Of a stretch of 64,000 nucleotides of DNA, positions 17,184-25,235 are shown piece by piece. Numbering within the stretch: position 1 is the first letter of the stretch; every line of letters starts with the position of its first letter. Location of the stretch: assembly GCF_012912005.1 (NCBI RefSeq), contig NZ_JABBEA010000011.1:124001-188000 (forward strand), read 5' to 3'. The position numbers were made by a program, and so were the translations under genes. Source of the stretch: Paenibacillus sp. SZ31 (GTDB lineage Bacteria > Bacillota > Bacilli > Paenibacillales > Paenibacillaceae). The notes below the pieces were generated by a model, which saw nothing but the letters and a program-made list of their open reading frames with translations, was not told where the DNA came from and did no database searches.

Positions 17184-17546
17184 TTACAACATGCAGGCGT
17201 CAGATCCACCGGAGCTTCCTACAGTTACGGCACGCGTATCACGAACACGAACATTAGCGCTGAGTACACCGGAATCACTGCTTAATTTGAAAGAAGGATA
17301 ATTTTCTTCCGTATCCAGCTTCATGTGTTGTTCAAGATTCAGCTGCTGCTTCGGATCAACATAGAACGGAACCAGATTGGTTTCAATCTGCGCGTCGAGA
17401 GCCGCAAGTTCGTCAACAATGATAATCGCGATAACTCCGTTACATCCGCAACCTTCCAGGTCATAGATCACTTTGAAATATCCGGGTTGGTCATTCAGGC
17501 TTTCGGTCAAGCGTTTTGCAGCCAGATCAGTAATTTGAATATACAT
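17184..17546 (-). CDS. HesB/IscA-like iron-sulfur cluster biosynthesis protein (YqkB type)
   Basis: This is a 120-residue cytosolic protein with ATG 17546 placed 7 bp after AGGAGTG. It carries the HesB-like fold with a CGCNG motif near residue 33 and a late cysteine in GSDACML, but lacks the canonical C-x-C-G-C-G-x-S end of IscA. That combination suits the YqkB-type HesB-like family of Bacilli. The role is probably iron or Fe-S cluster handling, based on family only. A Fur-box-like site overlaps its likely promoter, which supports an iron link. Confidence 0.8.
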   Translation of the reverse strand: MYIQITDLAAKRLTESLNDQPGYFKVIYDLEGCGCNGVIAIIIVDELAALDAQIETNLVPFYVDPKQQLNLEQHMKLDTEENYPSFKLSSDSGVLSANVRVRDTRAVTVGSSGGSDACML

Positions 17547-17598
17547 ATGGGTACACTCCTTTATAAATGAAAAAAGTGGTGAAAGGATAATTCATACT

Positions 17599-17617
17599 CT
17601 CAATGACTATCATTATT
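17599..17617. promoter_or_regulatory. Fur-box-like site upstream of the YqkB-like gene
   Basis: Read on the minus strand, AATAATGATAGTCATTGAG matches the 19-bp Fur consensus GATAATGATAATCATTATC at 14 positions. It is centred about 60 bp before the start codon and overlaps a TATAATAAT -10-like stretch, so iron-bound Fur could block transcription. Confidence 0.5.
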
Positions 17618-17739
17618 ATACCACTATCGACATAAATCAACGCATTATTTTTTCGTGAACAGATAGCTGTAGTGAAAATGATTGAAGCAACGCCATTATC
17701 GGGAGCAGTGATTATACGAACACACTTTTGGGGAAATAG

Positions 17740-17784
17740 ATGAGGATGAATGTTAGGGCGAGTTTTGAGACACGCCCTAGATAA
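17740..17784 (+). CDS. Possible 14-codon leader ORF with hairpin, upstream of the OpuC-type operon
   Basis: ATG 17740 follows TTGGGGAAATAG (GGGG with 6-bp spacing) and opens a 14-codon frame, MRMNVRASFETRPR, ending at TAA 17782-17784. The stop abuts the AAAGGGG that may serve the ABC gene. Four of 14 codons are arginine. TAGGGCG (17754-17760) and CGCCCTA (17773-17779) inside it form a 7-bp hairpin. This arrangement suits translational coupling or attenuation, but a frame this short could be chance. Confidence 0.35.
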   Translation: MRMNVRASFETRPR

Positions 17785-17801
17785 AGGGGCGAAGAGTGCG
17801 G

Positions 17802-18776
17802 ATGATTCAGTTTGAAAATGTATCAAAACAATATCCTGATGGAACTACGGCTTTGCGTCAGGTTAACCTCAACATTAACAAAGGAGAACTGTTCGTCATG
17901 ATTGGGCCGAGTGGATGTGGCAAAACCACCATGCTCAAAATGATCAATCGCCTGATTGAACGAACAGATGGAACAGTGCGCATTAATGAACGCCCAATCG
18001 ATGATTACAACATTCACGAATTGCGCTGGAATATCGGATATGTGCTGCAACAGATTGCATTGTTCCCGCATATGACGATTGCCGAGAATATTGCGGTTGT
18101 TCCTGAACTCCGAAAATGGAAGTCGGATCAAATCAAGGAACGCGTACATAAGCTGCTGGACATGGTTGGATTGCACGGAGATACGTACAGTGAGCGTAAA
18201 CCTGCCGAGTTATCCGGAGGACAACAGCAGAGAATTGGTGTGTTGCGTGCACTCGCTGCCGATCCCGAGATTGTATTGATGGATGAACCGTTCAGTGCTC
18301 TCGATCCGATGAGCCGCGAGAAATTGCAGGACGATATTCTGGATATCCAGCGTCAGATGAAGAAAACAATTGTGTTTGTCACCCATGATATTCAGGAAGC
18401 GATGAAGCTCGGGGATCGCATCTGCATTATGAAGGATGGACAGGTTTTGCAGGTAGGCACTCCGGAAGAACTCATCCGGCAGCCAGTTAATGACTTCGTA
18501 CGCGAGTTTGTTGGCAGTCCAAGTTCCGATATGAGCGAACAGTCTACATTTGATCTCGAATCCATCATGTTACCCATCTCACCTGGTCATGTGCCAAAAT
18601 CGGCCAAAACCGCTGTTCCGGTATCCATTACGTTGACGGAGTTAGTTGATATCATGGCTTTCCATGACCATCTACTGGTTGAACGTAACCGCCAGATTAT
18701 TGGCGAGATCAGTCGTGCTGATCTGATGAAATATTGGTCCGGTCAGTTACAGGAGCGAGGTGATGGACATGAGTAG
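17802..18776 (+). CDS. Glycine betaine/choline-type ABC transporter ATP-binding protein (OpuBA/OpuCA family)
   Basis: This is a 324-residue ATPase; an in-frame GTG at 17796 is better spaced from AGGGG and could add two residues. The nucleotide-binding domain shows Walker A GPSGCGKTT, Q-loop GYVLQQIALFPH, signature LSGGQQQR, Walker B IVLMDEPFSALDP and the switch FVTHD. GYVLQQIALFPHMT is the wording typical of quaternary-amine uptake ATPases. After about residue 235 a shortened C-terminal region resembles part of a CBS tail, ending in HDHLLVERNRQIIGEISRADL. It powers the permease/binding-protein fusion encoded next, whose start lies within its final 14 bp. Confidence 0.9.
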   Translation: MIQFENVSKQYPDGTTALRQVNLNINKGELFVMIGPSGCGKTTMLKMINRLIERTDGTVRINERPIDDYNIHELRWNIGYVLQQIALFPHMTIAENIAVVPELRKWKSDQIKERVHKLLDMVGLHGDTYSERKPAELSGGQQQRIGVLRALAADPEIVLMDEPFSALDPMSREKLQDDILDIQRQMKKTIVFVTHDIQEAMKLGDRICIMKDGQVLQVGTPEELIRQPVNDFVREFVGSPSSDMSEQSTFDLESIMLPISPGHVPKSAKTAVPVSITLTELVDIMAFHDHLLVERNRQIIGEISRADLMKYWSGQLQERGDGHE

Positions 18777-20283
18777 ATTCACGGAGGTGTTCAGCGAGCG
18801 TAAAGGTCAGTTGTTGTCTGCTCTTCTTGAACATATTCAGATCTCATTTATCGCGTTGTTCTTTGCTGTCCTCATTGCTATTCCGCTTGGTATCTACTTG
18901 ACACGCAAGCCAAGAGTCGCTGAACCGATTATCGGGGTTACGGCTGTACTGCAAACCATCCCGTCTTTGGCGCTTCTCGGATTGCTTATCCCTTTATTCG
19001 GCATAGGCACACTCCCTGCAATTATTGCACTGGTGGTGTATGCGCTGCTTCCGGTACTTCGGAACACGTACACAGGCATATCGGAAGTCGATCCTTCCAT
19101 GGTCGAAGCGGCGAATGCGATGGGCATGAATAGTCGACAACGGCTGATCAAAGTGGAGCTGCCACTGGCGATGCCTGTTATTATGGCCGGAATTCGGACC
19201 GCAATGGTCCTGATCGTAGGAACGGCGACACTTGCCGCCTTGATCGGCGCAGGAGGCTTGGGTGCATTAATCTTGCTGGGCATTGATCGGAATGATACGG
19301 CACTGATCATCCTTGGAGCTATCCCAGCCGCATTGCTGGCTATTTTGTTTGATGTGTTATTGCGGCAGTTCCAGCGGTTGTCCTTCAAGAAAACATTGGT
19401 TACTTTGGGTTCGCTTGCTCTGATCGCGATACTTGTGATCACCATTCCCTTTTTTGCGAGGGGAGGACAGAAGGATCTCGTCATTTCCGGGAAACTGGGG
19501 GCGGAACCTGAAATTCTGATTAACATGTACAAATTGCTGATTGAAAAAGATACAGACCTGACCGTTGAACTAAAACCCGGATTAGGCAAAACACCATTCC
19601 TTTTCAATGCACTCAATTCAGGTGATATTGACATCTATCCCGAATTCACCGGGACAGCGATCTCCGAATTCATGAAAGAAACGGCAGTGAGCACCGATCG
19701 GACAGAGGTTTACGAGCAGGCAAGAGACGGAATGCTGAGTCAATTCAACATGGTGCTTTTGAACCCTATGGAATACAACAACACGTATACGTTGGCGGTA
19801 CCTCAGAGTATCGCAGATCAATACAATCTCAAGACCATTTCCGACCTCAAACCGGTGGAGCAGCAGATGAAGGCGGGATTCACACTTGAATTCTCGGATC
19901 GGGAAGACGGATACCTTGGCATCCAGAAGAAGTATGGGATTGAATTTCCGAACGTTGCAACAATGGAACCCAAGCTTCGCTATGGAGCTGTTCAACGTGG
20001 TGATATCAATCTCGTAGATGCCTACTCCACAGATAGTGAGTTGAGACAATATGAACTCGTTGTACTGGAGGATGATCAGGAGTTATTCCCACCGTATCAA
20101 GGCGCGCCGATGCTTCGTCAAGAAACGGCAGATCAATATCCACAACTGGTTGAGGTGCTGAATCAGCTTGCTGGAAAAATTACGGATGACGAGATGCGTC
20201 AGATGAACTATGACGTGAATGTAGATGGAGCGAATCCTGAGCAGGTGGCTACGGAGTACCTCAAACAGGCGGGATTGCTGTAA
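18763..20283 (+). CDS. Osmoprotectant ABC transporter permease fused to substrate-binding protein
   Basis: This is a 506-residue fusion. Residues about 1-215 form a binding-protein-dependent permease domain with five or six helices and the EAANAMGMNSRQRLIKVELPLA coupling loop. A further TM (about 212-230) leads into an extracellular OpuAC-type binding domain (about 235-506), recognised by VISGKLGAEPEILINMYKLL, FLFNALNSGDIDIYPEFTGT and the YGAVQRGDINLVDAYSTD segment. Fusing permease and receptor removes the need for a lipoprotein. The substrate class is probably glycine betaine, choline or carnitine. ATG 18763 is 7 bp after AGGAG; ATG 18769 is a close alternative. Confidence 0.92.
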   Translation: MDMSRFTEVFSERKGQLLSALLEHIQISFIALFFAVLIAIPLGIYLTRKPRVAEPIIGVTAVLQTIPSLALLGLLIPLFGIGTLPAIIALVVYALLPVLRNTYTGISEVDPSMVEAANAMGMNSRQRLIKVELPLAMPVIMAGIRTAMVLIVGTATLAALIGAGGLGALILLGIDRNDTALIILGAIPAALLAILFDVLLRQFQRLSFKKTLVTLGSLALIAILVITIPFFARGGQKDLVISGKLGAEPEILINMYKLLIEKDTDLTVELKPGLGKTPFLFNALNSGDIDIYPEFTGTAISEFMKETAVSTDRTEVYEQARDGMLSQFNMVLLNPMEYNNTYTLAVPQSIADQYNLKTISDLKPVEQQMKAGFTLEFSDREDGYLGIQKKYGIEFPNVATMEPKLRYGAVQRGDINLVDAYSTDSELRQYELVVLEDDQELFPPYQGAPMLRQETADQYPQLVEVLNQLAGKITDDEMRQMNYDVNVDGANPEQVATEYLKQAGLL

Positions 20284-20333
20284 CTTTAGGCGTCTCTACA
20301 ATTGATGTACCAAGAGGACGAGGAGGAACCGTG

Positions 20334-21680
20334 ATGACACAAGAAACCTATGACTTGATTGCGATTGGAACAGGAAGCGCCGCAAGCTCTGTAATCACCC
20401 GCTGCGCTGAAGCTGGCTGGAAAATTGCTGTGATTGATGAACGTGAGTTCGGAGGGACCTGTGCACTGCGCGGCTGTGATCCCAAGAAAGTGCTGGCTGG
20501 AGCGGCTGAACTGATCGACTGGAATGAACGGATGCAAGGGAAAGGAATTCAAGGACAGGCGAGAATAGACTGGTCTGATCTGATGGCATTTAAGCGGACT
20601 TTTACCGAGAGTATTCCTAGAGCGAGTGAAGACAAATTCAAACAGGCTGGAATGGACACGTATCTTGGTAAAGCTTCATTTGTTGACGAGGACCATATTC
20701 AAGTTGGAGAAGAAGTGCTTCATGGCAAAAATATTTTGATTGCTACAGGTGCAAGACCTGCACCACTTCAGATTGAGGGCTCAGAGCATCTTATATATAG
20801 TGATGACTTTCTGGATCTGGAACAGCTGCCGGATCGATTAGTGCTGGTAGGCGGTGGATACATTGCATTTGAGTTTGCGCATATTGCGGCCAGAGCCGGG
20901 ACGGAAGTCCATATCCTGCATCGAAGTGAGCAGCCTCTGAAGTCGTTTGATGCGGAGCTGGTAGAATGTTTGTTGCAAAAATCAAAAGAGATCGGCATTC
21001 ACGTTCATCTGAACGCGGAGGTGAAGTCCATACGGCAAGAAGGGAACGCCTATGTCGTTCATGGCACACGCAATGGTGCAGATCACCAGTGGCAGTGTGG
21101 ACTTGTCGTGCACGGAGCCGGGCGCATTCCTAATGTGGATGGGCTAGAATTGGAGAAAGGCAACGTCAGCTACAGCAAAAAGGGAATTACGGTGAACGAG
21201 TATTTGCAAAGTGAAAGCAATCCACGAGTGTATGCTGCTGGCGATGTGACCGACACGCAGGGGCTACCTTTGACCCCGCTAGCAGGACAGGAATCCCGCG
21301 CGGTTTCGTTTAATTTGTTGGAGGGAAATCAACACAAACCGAATTATAAAGTCATGCCTTCCATTGTGTTTACTGTCCCTGCACTTGGTTCTGTAGGGAC
21401 GAGTACGGAACAAGCCGAGAAAGAGGGCTATGATGTGCAGGTAAATGATATGTCGAAATGGTATACTTACAAGCGAACGCATGAAAAAGTTGCCATGGCC
21501 AAAGTGGTGATCGATAAATCAAGCGGCCGCATTCTGGGTGCGCATGTGCTCGGCAGCAAAACAGAAGAATTGATTAACCTTTTTGCAATGGCGATCCAGT
21601 TCAATCTAACGACCGATCAGCTAAACACCATGAATTTTGCATATCCTACTGCTGCTTCGGACTTGGGTTCTCTATTGTAG
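20334..21680 (+). CDS. Glutathione-reductase-like FAD/NAD(P) oxidoreductase lacking the C-terminal catalytic His
   Basis: This is a 448-residue flavoprotein; ATG 20334 sits 7 bp after AGGAGG, better than GTG 20331. It has FAD-binding GTGSAASS near residue 11, a redox-active pair Cys43/Cys48 in GGTCALRGCDPKK, an NAD(P) Rossmann motif VLVGGGYIAFEFAHIAARAG, FAD motif YAAGDVT, and a C-terminal dimerisation domain. Class I disulfide reductases end in an HPTxxE-type motif whose His-Glu pair on one subunit activates the cysteines of the other. Here the site reads AYPTAASD, with Tyr437 in place of His and no Glu. The reaction may therefore differ from glutathione reductase. It follows the OpuC-type genes by 50 bp. 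Confidence 0.85.
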   Translation: MTQETYDLIAIGTGSAASSVITRCAEAGWKIAVIDEREFGGTCALRGCDPKKVLAGAAELIDWNERMQGKGIQGQARIDWSDLMAFKRTFTESIPRASEDKFKQAGMDTYLGKASFVDEDHIQVGEEVLHGKNILIATGARPAPLQIEGSEHLIYSDDFLDLEQLPDRLVLVGGGYIAFEFAHIAARAGTEVHILHRSEQPLKSFDAELVECLLQKSKEIGIHVHLNAEVKSIRQEGNAYVVHGTRNGADHQWQCGLVVHGAGRIPNVDGLELEKGNVSYSKKGITVNEYLQSESNPRVYAAGDVTDTQGLPLTPLAGQESRAVSFNLLEGNQHKPNYKVMPSIVFTVPALGSVGTSTEQAEKEGYDVQVNDMSKWYTYKRTHEKVAMAKVVIDKSSGRILGAHVLGSKTEELINLFAMAIQFNLTTDQLNTMNFAYPTAASDLGSLL

Positions 21681-21729
21681 AAGTGATGAGGAACTCCCCT
21701 TTGGGACGGAAGGAAGGATGAGGATATCG

Positions 21730-22338
21730 ATGTCAGCGCATTTTATAGGGCTACATGAAGGCAAGTGGACTAAGGAACCCGTTGCTACGCGGATGGATGG
21801 GGATCGTTTCGTCGTGGAAGCTCGAGAAGGCAGTGACTTCTGGGAGAAAACATTCTACGGGTTCTGTCATCGGGATGGACACGCCATGCTTGCACCATGG
21901 GACGGAACGGAAGCCATTGAAGTATCTTTTGATCTGAGTTCATTTACCGAATTGTATGATCAGGCGGGATTAATGTTATGGTACGGAGAAGATCAATGGA
22001 TCAAGGCTGGAGTTGAGGTCAATGATGGTGTCGTTCATGTTGGAGCGGTTGTAACGGATACATATTCCGATTGGTCACTGTCTCCTGTGCCAGAGTGGGG
22101 TGGGCGAATCGTAACGATTAGAGCCTCCTACAGTAACGAAGCCGTTGTCATTCGTGCTCGCACAGATGAGCATCCATGGCGTACGATTCGGGTTGCACGG
22201 TTTGCCCATGCGACGAACAAACAAGCAGGTCCGTTTCTGTGTTCACCAAAGCGTGCAGGGTTCGAGGTAGCCTTTACCAAGTGGAAATCCACGGCACCCG
22301 ATGAAGACTTGCACACAGATCCTCCGATTACGGATTAA
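21730..22338 (+). CDS. DUF1349 domain-containing protein (concanavalin-like fold)
   Basis: This is a 202-residue soluble protein. ATG 21730 follows GAGG with 6-bp spacing; the frame is open from 21637, overlapping the previous gene. Residues about 1-190 match the DUF1349 / regulation-of-enolase-1 jelly-roll type: FWEKTFYGFCHRDGHAML, LYDQAGLMLWYGEDQWIKAG, VHVGAVVTDTYSDWSLSP, and a late LCSPKRAGFEVAFTKW. No signal peptide is visible. The reaction is unknown; related folds bind carbohydrates. It is the last gene of the OpuC-type operon, before a strong terminator. Confidence 0.75.
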   Translation: MSAHFIGLHEGKWTKEPVATRMDGDRFVVEAREGSDFWEKTFYGFCHRDGHAMLAPWDGTEAIEVSFDLSSFTELYDQAGLMLWYGEDQWIKAGVEVNDGVVHVGAVVTDTYSDWSLSPVPEWGGRIVTIRASYSNEAVVIRARTDEHPWRTIRVARFAHATNKQAGPFLCSPKRAGFEVAFTKWKSTAPDEDLHTDPPITD

Positions 22339-22407
22339 AACAAGTTAAGATGCACGATAAACAATGAAACACTAACAAGCAAATCTGCCTTAAAAGTAAA
22401 ACAACAC

Positions 22408-22447
22408 AAATAAGCAAGTCTTCCATCTGTGGAGGACTTGCTTATTT
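22408..22447. terminator. Terminator after DUF1349 gene
   Basis: AAATAAGCAAGTC continues to TCCA and pairs with TGGA and GACTTGCTTATTT across a TCTG loop, one mismatch, T-run on each strand. It may serve both convergent genes. Confidence 0.8.
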
Positions 22448-22585
22448 TCGTGTTTGAACATCGGATTATGAAGTGTACTTGATAGAGTACTCTAGGTACT
22501 CCATATTCATACTTCAACGTGTGAATCGAGTTCTTTCGCATCTACAACGAAGGTCCTTGCGAACCTTGTTGAATTTAACGTACGT

Positions 22586-23059
22586 TTATTTACTCGTGTC
22601 CGTATCCAGGGACTGGGCTTCAGTCTCTTTTTTTTCCTCATCATCATTGGATTTATTGAACTCAAGCATACGCTCCTCGTAATCATCCAGGAACCATAAT
22701 GGATCCATGCTGTCTTCCTCACCGTTGTAATTGATCACGATTTCTTCGCCAGCTTTGATGTCTGTATACGCGTAGAAGTCAAAGGTGTGGTTATCAAAAT
22801 TGATATCATAGGTAGCATTAGGTTCATAGGAGTGGTTGATCAGACTGCCGTAGCCGAGCAGAATGGCGGTATGATTCGCCCCATATTCGAACACGTAATC
22901 TTCTAGAATCGTTTTTTCGACATGCTCATGATCTTCATTCGGGTAAGGCACAACGGGTGCCTGATGGATCAGCGTTCCTTTGGCAATATCAACGGTAGCA
23001 AATACCCCGCGGTTAAACTCACCACCATCACCCAACTTGGATTGTTTTACTTCAATCAT
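22586..23059 (-). CDS. SET domain-containing protein
   Basis: This is a 157-residue soluble protein. ATG 23059 is 5 bp after AGGTGA, better than GTG 23068. The SET fold is clear: GEFNRGVFATVDIAKGTLI near the start, LINHSYEPNATY (the NHS motif of the SAM-binding pseudoknot) near residue 77, and AGEEIVINYNG. Residues after about 125 are acidic and low-complexity (NDDEEKKETEAQ). SET enzymes methylate lysines; bacterial versions of this short type are known but their substrates are generally not established. It is monocistronic. Confidence 0.88.
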   Translation of the reverse strand: MIEVKQSKLGDGGEFNRGVFATVDIAKGTLIHQAPVVPYPNEDHEHVEKTILEDYVFEYGANHTAILLGYGSLINHSYEPNATYDINFDNHTFDFYAYTDIKAGEEIVINYNGEEDSMDPLWFLDDYEERMLEFNKSNDDEEKKETEAQSLDTDTSK

Positions 23060-23190
23060 AATCTTCACCTGATGCTCTTCTAAGAGCTCCGTTCTATTAA
23101 TAGTAGTAATTCGTTAAGGCAAAATTTTAACCCATACTTTCATATAAGGCAAATTTCCGCCAAAAAGGTGGAATAATTTTTAATATGGCG

Positions 23191-23220
23191 TTGAGTTGTG
23201 CAGGATATAACGCTTATAAT
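23191..23220 (+). promoter_or_regulatory. Sigma-A promoter of the ABC-F gene
   Basis: TTGAGT (23191-23196) and TATAAT (23215-23220) are separated by 18 bp, 38 bp before the start codon. Confidence 0.65.
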
Positions 23221-23258
23221 ATACAAAGAATTAAGTCTATATAGAAAAGGTGTCATGA

Positions 23259-24815
23259 ATGAGCATATTAAATGTAGAAAAATTAAGTCACGGTTTTGGT
23301 GACCGTGCTATCTTTAACGACGTTTCATTCCGCCTCTTGAAGGGCGAACATATTGGTCTGATCGGGGCCAATGGTGAAGGTAAATCCACCTTCATGAACA
23401 TTATTACAGGCAAGCTTCAGCCGGATGAAGGCAAGGTAGAGTGGTCCAAACGGATGCGTGTTGGTTATCTGGACCAGCATGCTGTATTGAACAAAGGCCA
23501 ATCGATCCGTGACATACTTCGCGGTGCGTTCCAGTATTTGTTCGACATGGAACAGGAAATGAATGATATGTATGGCAAAATGGGCGATGTTACCCCAGAG
23601 GAACTCGAACAACTTCTTGAAGATGTGGGTACGATTCAGGATACATTGACAAACCAGGATTTCTACATGATCGATGCCAAAGTGGATGAAACCGCACGTG
23701 GTCTGGGTCTGACGGATATCGGTCTGGATAAAGACGTTAATGACCTGAGTGGTGGACAGCGTACCAAAGTCCTGCTTGCCAAGCTGCTGCTGGAAAAACC
23801 TGATATTTTGCTGCTCGATGAGCCTACGAACTATCTGGATGAATTGCATATCGAATGGCTGAAACGCTATTTGCAGGAATATGAGAATGCTTTTATTCTG
23901 ATCTCTCACGATATTCCGTTCCTGAACAGTGTTATCAACTTGATCTATCACATGGAGAACCAGAACTTAACTCGCTATGTGGGCGATTATGATCATTTCC
24001 AGGAAGTGCATGAGATGAGAAAACAGCAACTGGAGTCGGCTTACAAGCGCCAACAACAAGAGATTGCTGACCTCAAGGATTTTGTAGCGCGGAACAAAGC
24101 AAGTGTTGCTACACGCAATATGGCGATGTCCAGACAGAAGAAACTCGACAAAATGGATGTCATCGAGATCGCCAAGGAGAAACCGAAACCGCAGTTCAAC
24201 TTCCGTGATGCAAGAACATCCGGCAAGCTCATTTTCGAAACCAAAGGTCTTGTAATTGGATACAACGAACCGTTGTCCAGACCACTGGATCTGCGTATGG
24301 AGCGGGGACAGAAGATTGCCCTCGTTGGTGCGAACGGAATCGGTAAAACAACCCTGATGCGTAGTATTCTGGGTGAAATTCAGGCTCTGGAAGGAACCGT
24401 TCAACGCGGTGAACATCTGGAGATTGGTTACTTCCAGCAAGAGATGAAGGATGCCAACTACAATACGTGTATTGAAGAGATCTGGCAGGAGTTCCCTTCT
24501 TATACCCAATTCGAGGTGCGTGCTGCACTTGCGAAATGTGGTTTGACTACAAAACACATTGAGAGCAAGGTTGCTGTACTAAGTGGTGGCGAGAAAGCTA
24601 AAGTGCGTCTCTGTAAGCTGATCAATAACGAAACCAACCTGCTTGTACTCGATGAGCCGACGAACCATCTGGACGTTGATGCCAAGGAAGAGTTGAAACG
24701 TGCGCTCAAGGCTTACAAAGGCAGTATTCTTCTGATTTCCCACGAACCAGAATTCTATCGTGACGTGGTTACGGAGACGTGGAACTGTGAGTCGTGGACA
24801 ACGAAAGTATTCTAA
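23259..24815 (+). CDS. yfmM: ABC-F family ATPase, YfmM-like
   Basis: This is a 518-residue soluble protein with two ABC domains and no membrane segments. ATG 23259 follows AAAAGGTG. Domain 1 has Walker A GANGEGKST, signature LSGGQRTK and Walker B LLLLDEPTNYLD. The interdomain linker (about residues 245-310) is charged and helical, as in the P-site tRNA interaction motif region. Domain 2 has GANGIGKTT, LSGGEKAK and LVLDEPTNHLD. ABC-F proteins act on ribosomes, some giving antibiotic resistance. The N-terminal sequence and 518-residue length agree with my memory of B. subtilis YfmM, so this is probably a housekeeping ABC-F. Confidence 0.88.
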   Translation: MSILNVEKLSHGFGDRAIFNDVSFRLLKGEHIGLIGANGEGKSTFMNIITGKLQPDEGKVEWSKRMRVGYLDQHAVLNKGQSIRDILRGAFQYLFDMEQEMNDMYGKMGDVTPEELEQLLEDVGTIQDTLTNQDFYMIDAKVDETARGLGLTDIGLDKDVNDLSGGQRTKVLLAKLLLEKPDILLLDEPTNYLDELHIEWLKRYLQEYENAFILISHDIPFLNSVINLIYHMENQNLTRYVGDYDHFQEVHEMRKQQLESAYKRQQQEIADLKDFVARNKASVATRNMAMSRQKKLDKMDVIEIAKEKPKPQFNFRDARTSGKLIFETKGLVIGYNEPLSRPLDLRMERGQKIALVGANGIGKTTLMRSILGEIQALEGTVQRGEHLEIGYFQQEMKDANYNTCIEEIWQEFPSYTQFEVRAALAKCGLTTKHIESKVAVLSGGEKAKVRLCKLINNETNLLVLDEPTNHLDVDAKEELKRALKAYKGSILLISHEPEFYRDVVTETWNCESWTTKVF

Positions 24816-24818
24816 GGT

Positions 24819-24906
24819 ATTCACGCTTCGAGCTTGCGAACAAGCTCGAAGCGTGAATAAGGCGCGAATTTTGCTTGCAAAACAGGCAGAACTCGCGCCT
24901 TTTTTG
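24819..24906 (+). terminator. Long perfect hairpin followed by terminator
   Basis: ATTCACGCTTCGAGCTTG (24819-24836) and its exact complement (24841-24858) form an 18-bp stem with a CGAA tetraloop but no T-run. Directly after it, AAGGCGCGA (24859-24867) pairs with TCGCGCCTT (24893-24901) and leads into a T-run, forming the actual terminator. Confidence 0.8.
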
Positions 24907-24944
24907 CATGGTTTTAACGAAAAATGTTTGAGAAGAATTCATAG

Positions 24945-24974
24945 TTGACAGCTTTAATAAGGCAATAATATAAT
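24945..24974 (+). promoter_or_regulatory. Strong sigma-A promoter of the GH43 gene
   Basis: A perfect TTGACA (24945-24950) and a perfect TATAAT (24969-24974) are spaced 18 bp. The start codon is 261 bp further on, so the transcript has an unusually long leader. I see no other promoter in this 420-bp gap. Confidence 0.8.
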
Positions 24975-24977
24975 TCA

Positions 24978-24991
24978 GGAAAGCGATTACA
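24978..24991. promoter_or_regulatory. cre-like site 1 (CcpA)
   Basis: GGAAAGCGATTACA matches the cre consensus TGWAANCGNTNWCA at 13 of 14 positions. It lies over the predicted transcription start, where CcpA would block initiation. Confidence 0.6.
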
Positions 24992-25001
24992 TTTACATAT
25001 T

Positions 25002-25015
25002 AGAAACCTGTTTCA
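25002..25015. promoter_or_regulatory. cre-like site 2 (weaker)
   Basis: AGAAACCTGTTTCA matches the cre consensus at 12 of 14 positions; the central CG is CT. It is spaced 24 bp from site 1, close to two helical turns. Confidence 0.4.
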
Positions 25016-25099
25016 CTGCATAGGGGCAAGGAAGATACGGTATTCCAAATGGGTATCATTGCACTTAGAAGGGAAGACGGGTCTTTTTTTGCGCTCGAA

Positions 25100-25113
25100 T
25101 GAAACCGGTTTCA
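25100..25113. promoter_or_regulatory. cre-like site 3 (perfect)
   Basis: TGAAACCGGTTTCA is a perfect palindrome and fits the cre consensus at all positions. It sits inside the leader, about 120 bp past the promoter, where CcpA could act as a roadblock. Confidence 0.65.
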
Positions 25114-25235
25114 TTAAAATAAGGAGGTGGACCTAGCTCGTTACTGACCGCTGGCTGCTGAGGACAGGCCGGACAACAACACCGTGCCTTCAAGAACCAT
25201 GCTTTCATCTTCCAAGCCAAAGGAGAGAATGAACA

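Noticed and set aside
25074-25089. AAGACGGGTCTTTTTTT in the GH43 leader as an attenuator terminator
   Set aside because: The stem would be 5 bp with a 2-nt loop, which cannot form a stable hairpin.
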